64,000 nucleotides of DNA from Lewinellaceae bacterium (GTDB lineage Bacteria; Bacteroidota; Bacteroidia; Chitinophagales; Saprospiraceae). The stretch's first letter is position 1. Each line of letters begins with the position of its first letter. Both the position numbers and the translations under genes were made by a program. Under the pieces are notes generated by a model that searched no databases, was not told the origin of the DNA, and saw only the letters and a list, made by a program, of their open reading frames with translations. This document shows positions 43,744 to 51,023 of the stretch, one piece after another. The DNA is taken from positions 347,056 to 411,055 of the forward strand of contig JACJXZ010000008.1 in NCBI GenBank assembly GCA_020636375.1, read 5' to 3'.

Positions 43744-43828
43744 ATGTATTTCCACGTATTTCCCCCTTTGCGCTCCGTTACTTACATTTTCATACATACA
43801 CGCTCTCCTCCAAACCGATCTTCATAAT

Positions 43829-43844
43829 TGGCACGGATATTGCT
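43829..43844 (+). promoter_or_regulatory. Sigma-54-type promoter
   Basis: TGGCACGGATATTGCT matches the RpoN consensus TGGCACG-N4-TTGCW completely, with GG (43830-43831) and GC (43842-43843) in the required N10 spacing. Transcription would start near 43855, giving a leader of about 230 nt before the curlin-like gene at 44082. Neither an enhancer-binding protein gene nor rpoN lies in the window. Confidence 0.62.
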
Positions 43845-43853
43845 TCTCTTTCA

Positions 43854-43949
43854 ATGAGGCTTAAGCACCCGGACAAGATCAGGAAAACCGTTATGGCCAA
43901 AGCATTCGAATGCGGCGGAACTGATGGCCGGGGCTGGCACCACATCTAA
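43854..43949 (+). CDS. Possible 31-residue leader ORF
   Basis: ATG 43854 lies at the predicted start of the sigma-54 transcript and runs to a TAA at 43947 (MRLKHPDKIRKTVMAKAFEC then GGTDGRGWHHI). Basic N-terminal half; no known family. It could be a leaderless small protein or chance; a longer frame from 43695 crosses the promoter and is not credible. Confidence 0.25.
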   Translation: MRLKHPDKIRKTVMAKAFECGGTDGRGWHHI

Positions 43950-44081
43950 TTTATTAATCAAGAAGTAACTACAAACGCCTTTAGCACAAGGCCCCGTCAG
44001 GCTTGCTGCACCTGGTTGCCAGGCAGCGCAGGCTGCTTATGCCCTGATGGGAAATAGTTGCCGGAAAAATCTAAATTGAAC

Positions 44082-45164
44082 ATGAAAAAGATCATTTTCT
44101 TATTTGCAGCAACCTTCTTCGCTCTGGGGTCCGTGATGGCACAGTCCGACAACCACTCCGATATCACCATTTCCGGGGAGAGCGGCAACAACGATGTGTG
44201 GGTGACGCAGGAACAACTAGATGACGAACAAAACTACTCCGAGGTGGAGATCCTGTACGACTCCGATGACAACCGGGTCCGGGTCAGGCAAAGAGGCGAA
44301 AACCTCAAAAGCGATGTCGACATCACCAATGCCTCGATGGGAAATGAAGTGCGCGTCACGATGGAAGAAGAAGACAACAAAAGCGAGGTGGATATCGATG
44401 AAAGCTGGTTCAACCAGGTCGAAGTCAATCAGGAAAGCGAGGACAATAAATCGGAGGTAGACATTTATTTCCTTTCCGATGACAATGAGGTCCTGGTAAA
44501 CCAGAGCGGCGACGGCAATCACGAATCCGAAGTATACATCGGCAACCAATCCGCCGAGAACAACGTCACGATCGATCAGCGCGGAGAAGAACAGGATTCG
44601 CGGGTGGCGATTTCCAACCTGAGTTTCATGAACGATGTCCTGGTCCGGCAAAATGGCGAGTTCAACGATTCCGAGGTCGAAATCACGGGCGAGTCCAGTA
44701 TGAATACCGTGACGGTTCGCCAGCGCTCCAGCGGCGGGCACGATTCGGAAATAGAAATAGCCGATGGGTCTTCCGGCAATATCGTTGCCGTTCTCCAGGA
44801 AGGCGACGAGCATGAATCGGACATCCTGATCGAAGGTTCCAGCGACGGCAACATGGTGTCCGTCAACCAGGATGGAGACGAGCAATACTCAGAGGTGGAG
44901 GTGACCGAAGGCGCCAGTTTCAACATCCTCAACGTCCGGCAGGATGGCGATGAACAGGAGTCGAAGATACACATCCGCGGGGGCGCCAATGACAATGAAG
45001 TCGACATCGACCAGGACGGGATGGAACACTATTCTCACGTGGACATTTATTCAGAAAGCGACTTCAACACCGTAAAGGTATCCCAGGACGGGTACGACAG
45101 CCACAGCAATGTGCAGATCGAATTGAATTCGGACTACAACAACGTTACGGTAATACAGGAATAG
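44082..45164 (+). CDS. Secreted curlin-like repeat protein
   Basis: 360 residues from ATG 44082. Signal peptide MKKIIFLFAATFFALGSVMA. The whole mature chain is fourteen ~24-residue repeats of the form S-x-V-x-I-x4-5-N-x-V-x-V-x-Q-x-G-x4, e.g. SEVEVTEGASFNILNVRQDG and SEIEIADGSSGNIVAVLQEG. The Asn/Gln/Ser ladder is the hallmark of curlin (CsgA/CsgB) repeats, which stack as amyloid beta-solenoids on the cell surface. Here loops are unusually acidic (GDEQE, EEDNK). No csgE/F/G genes are near. A strong terminator follows, and a sigma-54 promoter lies upstream, so it is a monocistronic regulated gene. Amyloid formation is inferred. Confidence 0.82.
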   Translation: MKKIIFLFAATFFALGSVMAQSDNHSDITISGESGNNDVWVTQEQLDDEQNYSEVEILYDSDDNRVRVRQRGENLKSDVDITNASMGNEVRVTMEEEDNKSEVDIDESWFNQVEVNQESEDNKSEVDIYFLSDDNEVLVNQSGDGNHESEVYIGNQSAENNVTIDQRGEEQDSRVAISNLSFMNDVLVRQNGEFNDSEVEITGESSMNTVTVRQRSSGGHDSEIEIADGSSGNIVAVLQEGDEHESDILIEGSSDGNMVSVNQDGDEQYSEVEVTEGASFNILNVRQDGDEQESKIHIRGGANDNEVDIDQDGMEHYSHVDIYSESDFNTVKVSQDGYDSHSNVQIELNSDYNNVTVIQE

Positions 45165-45195
45165 CACGCCGGCCTGAGGGGCTAACCCTCCGGAA

Positions 45196-45237
45196 AACAA
45201 CGGGCTGCCCAACCAGTGGGCAGCCCGTTGTTGTTTT
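45196..45237 (+). terminator. Intrinsic terminator of the curlin-like gene
   Basis: Perfect 16-bp stem AACAACGGGCTGCCCA / TGGGCAGCCCGTTGTT with a 5-nt loop, followed by GTTTT, 32 bp after the stop codon. Confidence 0.9.
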
Positions 45238-45398
45238 AGCCATCCAGCAACAATATAAGTACATGGACTGAATTAGTGAATTAGTGAATGACTGATTAAC
45301 AGGGGCTTAGAGTCGGTTTTATGTGTCATTATTTGTGTCCAGGCACTTAACAATATAGCAATATAACAATATAGCCATCCGCCCTACGCTCCCCGATA

Positions 45399-46058
45399 TC
45401 ACACATCCATCCCCACTCCTTTATCACCGTAACTGAGGTCGCCGGCATCACCCAGGCCAGGCACGATGTATGCCTTTCCGGTCAGTTCCTCGTCCAGGGC
45501 GCCCATCCAGACGTAGGCTTCCGGGAAGATCCGGCGCACGTGGTCCAGCCCGGCGGTGGAGGCGATCGCTGTGGCGAAGTGGATCTGGCGGGGGCTGCCA
45601 AACTCGAGCAGCTCTTTAGTGGCCAGCGACATAGAGGCGCCGGTAGCCAGCATGGAGTCGGAAACGATCAGGATGGCGTCGTCGATGGCCGGGCAGGAAA
45701 TGTATTCCAGGCGTATGTCGAAGGTTCCGTCTTTATGGTGTTTGCGGTAGGCGGAGACAAAGGCGTTGCCGGCATAGTCGAAGAAATTGAGCATGCCCTG
45801 ATGCAGGGGGAGCCCCGCCCGCAGGATAGTTGCCAGGACGACCCTGTTCACCGGCACCTCGACTTTGGCGACGCCAAGCGGGGTTTCAATATCTTTTTCC
45901 TGATAATCCAGTTCTTTGCTGATCTCATAGGCCAGCACTTCGCCAATGCGTTCGAGGTTGCGGCGGAAACGCATGCTGTCCTGCTGTATTCTGGCATCCC
46001 TTATTTCGGCGATGAAGTGGTTGGCGATCGAGTTTTTTTCGCTTAAGTTGAAGATCAT
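45399..46058 (-). CDS. upp: Uracil phosphoribosyltransferase
   Basis: 219 residues. Makes UMP from uracil and PRPP in pyrimidine salvage. Family blocks: TPLGVAKVEVPVNRVVLATILRAG, LPLHQGML, the PRPP loop ILIVSDSMLATGASMS (most enzymes have DPMLATGGS, so Ser replaces Pro and Ala replaces Gly), and the uracil-binding end AYIVPGLGDAGDLSYG. The altered PRPP loop still keeps the acidic residue and TG. Its 3' side faces the curlin-like gene; the 45238-45398 gap holds only word-like AT repeats (about 45266-45300 and 45349-45378). Confidence 0.93.
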   Translation of the reverse strand: MIFNLSEKNSIANHFIAEIRDARIQQDSMRFRRNLERIGEVLAYEISKELDYQEKDIETPLGVAKVEVPVNRVVLATILRAGLPLHQGMLNFFDYAGNAFVSAYRKHHKDGTFDIRLEYISCPAIDDAILIVSDSMLATGASMSLATKELLEFGSPRQIHFATAIASTAGLDHVRRIFPEAYVWMGALDEELTGKAYIVPGLGDAGDLSYGDKGVGMDV

Positions 46059-46164
46059 TGCAATTGGCTGGTATGGTTAAAAATAATGATGTTTTTTCTC
46101 AGACCACAAATATACATTATTTGGGGTTAGGGAGTATGAGGGGGAGGGAGATGGTTTCATGGTT

Positions 46165-47517
46165 CTATGGGTTCATTGTTCTGCTGCGCCCTTGTTGGTT
46201 GCCGGAGGTGCGGGCATAGGCCAGGGCCTCTTCGTATATTTCCCGCCATCCGCTCCAGCCATGCCTTTCGGCGAAGGAACTATTGTGCCACAGGGTTATG
46301 AACAGGCCGCCGGTTTCCCGGCATGACCCGCAGAGTTGTTGCAGGCGGCCCAGCGCCTGTTTGGGTTCCAGGGCCATGTACTTGTGCAGCGTCACATCCA
46401 TGGCGGCGAAGGGGTAGATCGTCAGGGGTTGCAACTGCTCGGTTTCCAGGTCGTACCACGGGAAGGGAGTGGCCATGCTGGCCCGGAAGCCGGCGGCGTC
46501 GGCATAGCCCATGCTGTAGTCTTCCTGTATGCCCTGTGCAGCCAGGCGGCGGTAGGTTTCCGGGAAGCGCAGCATCAGGAAGTGCTGCCGGCTCCGCAGG
46601 ACGTTCTCGCCGGTGATCTTTTTCAGCCGGCGAACCTCCCGGGGTAGTTGGTCCTCGTCGAAGTTGGAGCGGTAGGAAGGGTGCAGCCCTACCTGGCGCG
46701 TATCGGCTACCCAGGCGACCAGTTTCCGGAGCGCGGGGTTGGAAGCCGGGATATTTTTATCATACCGGCCATAATCGCCCAGGAGGAAGAAGTAAAGCGC
46801 GGAGAGGCCTTCGGCACGATGGAGTTGCCGGAGGTAGGCGAAAGTGTCAAAGGGGTCGGGGCGTTTGCCCAGCAGGCAGGCCCAGCGTTCCAGGACGAGC
46901 CCCCAGCGCAGGGTAGCCAGGTCGCGCAGCGTTCCCGCCAGGTTGAGCCAGAAGGGCCGGTGGAGGTAAGCCCAGGCCAGGTCTACATCGTAGGTTGGCA
47001 TAAAACGGTATTCCGGATACCCGATGGGCAATTCCGGGAAGCGCTGCTTCAGCATTCCGGCCAGGCGGAGCGCCCACTGGTTGGCCAGGGGCTGCTCGAG
47101 GAAACCCTCCTGGTAGGCCAGGCTCCGGGCGGCGGGGAAGCGGCCCATGCTGTCGGCAGCAAAGGGCAGGTACTCCTCATACCGGCTGGCCAGAAAAAAA
47201 ACCAGTGCCGGCAGGTCGAAAGGGAAAGCGGCACCCGGCGCTTCCTGCCGGAAAAAGGCGGGCAGCCCCTGATGCCGGAAAACGTCGGGAGCCTGCGGCC
47301 GCAGGCCGTCCTCCCAAAGCAACGGCCCGGCGGGGAGCCATAGCCCCTCCTCGTCCAGCGGGGCCGGGCTGTAGGCGGCCCGCGCGCCGGCGGCAGAGCG
47401 ATAGGCCTCCTCGTCCGTGGTCAGCTGGTACCCCACTTTCAGGCAGGACCGGAAGAGCAAACGGAAGGCATACTTGACCCTGGGGGGCACAGAGGGTACG
47501 TAAATCAGTATCTTCAT
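46165..47517 (-). CDS. Polysaccharide deacetylase-family protein with DUF7033-type N-terminal domain
   Basis: 450 residues. Residues ~1-160 resemble the DUF7033 region that precedes deacetylase domains in Bacteroidota (VPSVPPRVKYAFRLLFRSCL). The catalytic half has TYDVDLAW (metal-binding/catalytic Asp), QVGLHPSYRSNFD, ENVLRSRQHFLMLRFPETY, DYSMGYADAAGFRAS and FITLWHNSSF (late His), typical of a NodB-like fold. Predicted to remove acetyl groups from a cell-surface or extracellular polysaccharide, or to take part in cell-wall turnover. No signal peptide, so the substrate may be an intracellular precursor. Confidence 0.85.
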   Translation of the reverse strand: MKILIYVPSVPPRVKYAFRLLFRSCLKVGYQLTTDEEAYRSAAGARAAYSPAPLDEEGLWLPAGPLLWEDGLRPQAPDVFRHQGLPAFFRQEAPGAAFPFDLPALVFFLASRYEEYLPFAADSMGRFPAARSLAYQEGFLEQPLANQWALRLAGMLKQRFPELPIGYPEYRFMPTYDVDLAWAYLHRPFWLNLAGTLRDLATLRWGLVLERWACLLGKRPDPFDTFAYLRQLHRAEGLSALYFFLLGDYGRYDKNIPASNPALRKLVAWVADTRQVGLHPSYRSNFDEDQLPREVRRLKKITGENVLRSRQHFLMLRFPETYRRLAAQGIQEDYSMGYADAAGFRASMATPFPWYDLETEQLQPLTIYPFAAMDVTLHKYMALEPKQALGRLQQLCGSCRETGGLFITLWHNSSFAERHGWSGWREIYEEALAYARTSGNQQGRSRTMNP

Positions 47518-47603
47518 CCTGCGTTGTGCCAGGTTTTACTGAAAGATAATGTGTTTTATACGCTTTTTTTTATTGGTGGAAGGAATTTCCATAAATTTAA
47601 TCC

Positions 47604-48098
47604 ATGGCCATAAAAAAGATCCTCATCACCGGAAATCATGCGGTCGGGAAAACTTCCCTCCTGAACCGCTTCATTCACGATACGTTCAGTGAGCGCCCCC
47701 CGGTAAATATCGGCCTGGGAGTGGCCCGAAAGGAAATTGAAGTTCAGGAAGGGCCATTAGTACTCGTGCTGTGGGACCTGGTGGGGGAGTTGTCCGGCGG
47801 GAAAGTACCCCGCACCTACCTTCTGGGCGCCAGCGCGGCCGTTTATGTCTTCGACCTGAGCCGTCCGGACAGCCGCAACAGCATGGAGGCCGACCTGGCC
47901 GTTATCCGCAGGATGCTGCCGGGCTGCCTGGTCCGGGTAGTCGGCAACAAAAAAGACCTGCTGAACCAGGCAGAACTGCAGGCACTGGCCGGCGAAACCC
48001 CGGACAGGCGGTACGCCAGTGCAAAGACCGGTGAGAATGTGGAGGATATCTTCCTGGGTATCGGCCGGGAATTGCTGGGCGCCAGGCAGGAAGAATGA
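47604..48098 (+). CDS. Ras/Rab-like small GTPase
   Basis: 164 residues, a compact single-domain GTPase. G1 ITGNHAVGKTSLLNRF, switch I region with Thr/Val-rich PPVNIGLGVARKE, G3 LWDLVGE in place of eukaryotic WDTAGQ, G4 VGNKKD and G5 YASAKTGENV are all present. The fold resembles eukaryotic Rab/Rho rather than the bacterial TrmE/Era classes. The Gln of G3 that assists GTP hydrolysis in Ras is Glu here. Prokaryotic Ras-like GTPases often work with longin/roadblock proteins; none is adjacent. ATG 47604 gives a normal start. Confidence 0.9.
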   Translation: MAIKKILITGNHAVGKTSLLNRFIHDTFSERPPVNIGLGVARKEIEVQEGPLVLVLWDLVGELSGGKVPRTYLLGASAAVYVFDLSRPDSRNSMEADLAVIRRMLPGCLVRVVGNKKDLLNQAELQALAGETPDRRYASAKTGENVEDIFLGIGRELLGARQEE

Positions 48099-48247
48099 GG
48101 GAACGTTCCTCCCCGGCCTGTATTTTATTCATTTATTTTGCTAAATTGACAAATGTTTCGCGGTTTTGCCCTCTTCAGGACGTAATGTCAGAATATGCTT
48201 GAACCTTTATGCCCTGAGAACGTAATACTATTTAAGAAAAAAACGTC

Positions 48248-49060
48248 ATGGCCCAAAAGATTTACCTTTTCCTGCTGCTGAGCCTCGGATGCTTCTCCGC
48301 AATAGCTCAGCAAACCTATGATACGGATCAGAACATTTACGACGAGAGCAAAGGGATCGTTTATGATCGCGAGTTTACCGTCGACATGAAACTGCATACC
48401 AACGGTTTTGCGCTCGGCGTCAACTTCGCCCGCCTCAAAACCTATTACCTCACCCGCTTCTTCAACATAGAGATCGGCGAGATCAAACACGACAAGGAGT
48501 TCCGCCAGAGCTTCGACTTCCAGACTCCGGCAGCCTCCCGCGTCTCCCGGGCTTTTATCTTCGGCAAGCAGAACAACCTGCTCGTCCTCCGGGCTGGAAT
48601 AGGGGAGAAGCGGTACCTTTCGGAAAAGGCCAAACGCAAAGGGCTGGCCGTCGGGCTGAGCTACGAAGGCGGCCCCTCCCTGGGCCTGCTCAAACCTTAT
48701 TACCTGGAGCTGGTCCGCTCCGAGTCCGACCCTTTCCAGGATTTTACCATCCGCAGCGAAAAGTTCTCTGATGCAAACGCGGCTACTTTCCTGGACATCA
48801 GCCGGATTTACGGCTCTTCGGGCTTTTCCAAAGGGCTGGGAGAGATTTCTGCCATTCCGGGCCTGCACGGCAAGTTCGCTGTCCACTTCGACTGGGGCGC
48901 CTTCGACGAATTCGTCAAAGCGATCGAAGCCGGCGTCATGGTCGACGCCTATTTCCAGCGGGTGCCCCTCATGGTGGAATCCAGCTTGACGGAATTACCG
49001 GAAAACAAGTCGATTTTCATCAACCTTTACATAAATTTGCAGCTGGGCAAGCGGTGGTAG
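48248..49060 (+). CDS. Outer-membrane beta-barrel-like protein, family unknown
   Basis: 270 residues. Signal peptide with cleavage near CFSAIAQ. The remaining chain alternates hydrophobic and polar residues in the style of beta strands (FTVDMKLHTNGFALGVNFAR, LLVLRAGIGEKRY, GLAVGLSYEGGPSLGLLKPY) and ends in strand-like LYINLQLGKRW with aromatic terminus, as expected for BAM-assembled barrels. A gene of this kind next to lipA is something I recall from other Bacteroidota, but I cannot verify it here. Function unknown. Confidence 0.75.
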   Translation: MAQKIYLFLLLSLGCFSAIAQQTYDTDQNIYDESKGIVYDREFTVDMKLHTNGFALGVNFARLKTYYLTRFFNIEIGEIKHDKEFRQSFDFQTPAASRVSRAFIFGKQNNLLVLRAGIGEKRYLSEKAKRKGLAVGLSYEGGPSLGLLKPYYLELVRSESDPFQDFTIRSEKFSDANAATFLDISRIYGSSGFSKGLGEISAIPGLHGKFAVHFDWGAFDEFVKAIEAGVMVDAYFQRVPLMVESSLTELPENKSIFINLYINLQLGKRW

Positions 49061-49341
49061 AGGCCGGCGGGCGCCGGGTGAAGGTTGTGAGTTCTGATCC
49101 TGCGTCGGGCGGGCGGAATGGCGTTATTGGTTGTTAGTTGTTATCGCAGCCCTTTCGCCGGAATCCTTTTACACTCAATATGAACTAAACTCTGTGGCTC
49201 TTTCCTTGTTATTAACCAGTGCCTCGCGTACCAAATAGCAGAGGAGATATTTCACCGCCAGAAGCAACATGCGGTGTCCAATAACTAATAACCGGCTCTG
49301 CCCCGGTACCCGATAACCGTCAACCACCAACAACCGCAACA

Positions 49342-50214
49342 ATGATCGAACTGCCGATAGTAGAAAAGAAAGAACCGAGAAAACGGAAGCCGGATTGGCT
49401 GCGCGTCAAGCTGCCGATCGGCCCCAACTACAAAAAGGTGCGGAGCCTGGTCGACGACTACAACCTGCACACCATCTGCCAGAGCGGCAATTGCCCCAAT
49501 ATGGGCGAATGCTGGGGTGCCGGCACCGCCACCTTCATGATCCTGGGCAATACCTGTACCCGCTCCTGCTCTTTCTGTGCCGTCAAGACCGGCCGCCCGC
49601 CGGAGTACGACGAAGACGAGCCGCGCCGCGTGGCCGAGGCCATCGACCTGATGGGCGTAAAGCATGCCGTCATTACCTCCGTCAACCGCGACGAGCGCAA
49701 GGACCGGGGTGCCGAAATCTGGTACCAGACGGTGCGCGCCGTCAAAGAGCGCACGCCCCACGTCACCATCGAGACGCTCATCCCCGACGTGCGCGCCACC
49801 TGGTGGGCCCTGGAGCGCATGATCAGCGCCGGACAGGAGGTCGTCTCCCACAATATGGAAACCGTAGAAGCCCTATATCGCAAGGTGCGCCCCCAGGCCA
49901 AATACCACCGCAGCCTGGAGCAGATCCAGCGCACCAAAGACTACGGTAAGCGCACCAAATCCGGCATCATGGTTGGCCTGGGCGAGACCGACGAGCAGGT
50001 CTTCAAGACCATGGACGACCTGCTGGCCCACGGCTGCGACGTGCTGACCATCGGCCAGTACCTGCAACCGACCCGCATGCACCTGGAAGTGGCGGAGTAC
50101 GTCCATCCGGATAAGTTCGCCGAGTACAAGGAGGTGGGGCTGTCCAAAGGTTTCGCCTTCGTGGAAAGCGCGCCGCTGGTGCGGTCGAGCTACCATGCAG
50201 AGCGGCATTTGTAA
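49342..50214 (+). CDS. lipA: Lipoyl synthase
   Basis: 290 residues. Radical-SAM enzyme inserting two sulfurs into octanoyl groups on lipoyl domains (pyruvate and 2-oxoglutarate dehydrogenases, glycine cleavage). Two iron-sulfur sites are visible: auxiliary CQSGNCPNMGEC (C-x4-C-x5-C) and the radical-SAM CTRSCSFC (C-x3-C-x2-C). AVITSVNRDE, PDVRATWWALERMI, KSGIMVGLGETDEQV and GQYLQPTRMHLEV are family blocks, and the C-terminal RSSYHAE has the serine that ligates the auxiliary cluster. Monocistronic; word-like repeats precede the ATG at 49311-49341. Confidence 0.96.
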   Translation: MIELPIVEKKEPRKRKPDWLRVKLPIGPNYKKVRSLVDDYNLHTICQSGNCPNMGECWGAGTATFMILGNTCTRSCSFCAVKTGRPPEYDEDEPRRVAEAIDLMGVKHAVITSVNRDERKDRGAEIWYQTVRAVKERTPHVTIETLIPDVRATWWALERMISAGQEVVSHNMETVEALYRKVRPQAKYHRSLEQIQRTKDYGKRTKSGIMVGLGETDEQVFKTMDDLLAHGCDVLTIGQYLQPTRMHLEVAEYVHPDKFAEYKEVGLSKGFAFVESAPLVRSSYHAERHL

Positions 50215-50261
50215 GTACGTGGACAGAAATATTGAGACATCAAAACGTGGCTAAGCCCCCG

Positions 50262-50313
50262 GATATTCACTCATTCACTCATTCACTCATTCATTCATTC
50301 ATTCATTCATTCA
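50262..50313. repeat. ATTC/ATTCACTC microsatellite
   Basis: TATTCACTCATTCACTCATT followed by repeated CATT units, about 50 bp downstream of lipA. Short-word repeat with slipped copies. Confidence 0.8.
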
Positions 50314-50391
50314 GTCCATGTACCTAAGTGGTCTCCCCTAAGAGCATGTTTTACAATCATTTTAACCATATTAGCCTGATGCGCATGCCCC

Positions 50392-50745
50392 TCACCCCCT
50401 CGCCCCCCGCCAATGCCACCCCAGCGCCAGGCCGCAGAGGAGCAGCCCCAGAAACTCCCGCGTCAGCTCCACGTGAGGCGACCCGGCTTTCATGGTGCCC
50501 GTGATCGTCGGCATGCCCATGTTGATCCATCGGATAAAATCGGGCAGGAGCGCCGCCATCCAGATCAGCACTACGCCCAGGCCGAGGTACAGGATGTACC
50601 GGTGGTAACGCCCGAAAGCGGCAAAGGCCGATACGATGGCCACGAAGCCATATAAGGCGGCCCAGGCCCAGGGGTCAGGATCGTTGAGCTGCACGGCGGC
50701 AAAAAGGGCAAAGAGCAGGGCCAGGAAGAGGTTGACGTATTTCAT
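50392..50745 (-). CDS. TMEM220-family transmembrane protein
   Basis: 117 residues from the ATG at 50745; a longer frame to 50793 would add 16 residues through a palindrome and is less likely. LFLALLFALFAAVQLNDPDP is the family signature, then helices ALYGFVAIVSAFAAFG, YLGLGVVLIWMAALLPDFI and LGLLLCGLALGWHW. Uncharacterised membrane protein family also found in eukaryotes (transmembrane protein 220). Confidence 0.88.
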   Translation of the reverse strand: MKYVNLFLALLFALFAAVQLNDPDPWAWAALYGFVAIVSAFAAFGRYHRYILYLGLGVVLIWMAALLPDFIRWINMGMPTITGTMKAGSPHVELTREFLGLLLCGLALGWHWRGARG

Positions 50746-50773
50746 GCCAGGAGCAGAGGTATGTTTCTGAGTA

Positions 50774-50808
50774 TAGACTTGACAAGTTTTCAAAACTTGT
50801 CAAGTCTA
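50774..50808. repeat. Perfect 17-bp palindrome with 1-nt loop
   Basis: TAGACTTGACAAGTTTT-C-AAAACTTGTCAAGTCTA, directly upstream of the TMEM220 gene. A long perfect hairpin that could be a dispersed repeat unit or an operator/terminator; no T run. The TTGACAAG word occurs once in each arm. Confidence 0.85.
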
Positions 50809-50845
50809 AAGAATAATCCTCCACCGGCCTCCCAGAAAGTGCTTA

Positions 50846-51020
50846 GGAACCGGATGAAAATAAGTTCCCGTTTTTGGGGAGGGTATTGTTTTCGCTACCA
50901 AGGCGCGGCGAAGAAGCATAGCCGGGGCTCTGTGATCCCGCTTTTCCTGGAAAAGCGGGACAACGAAGGTAGCGGAGACAAGACACCGCCAAAATAGGGA
51001 AGTTATTATCAGCCGGTTCC
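50846..51020. mobile_element. MITE-like element, 175 bp, TTA target duplication
   Basis: Terminal inverted repeats match at 27 of 32 positions (outermost bases GGAACCGG). TTA flanks both ends (50843-50845, 51021-51023). Inside is a perfect hairpin TCCCGCTTTTCC/GGAAAAGCGGGA and an outer pair GCTACC/GGTAGC. It is inserted immediately after the TAA stop of the T9SS gene at 51024. Same TTA duplication as the element at 37122-37281. Confidence 0.85.
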
Positions 51021-51023
51021 TTA

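Noticed and set aside
43695..43949. 84-residue ORF upstream of the curlin-like gene
   Set aside because: Runs through the inverted repeat and the sigma-54 promoter; only its last 31 codons could be expressed from that promoter.
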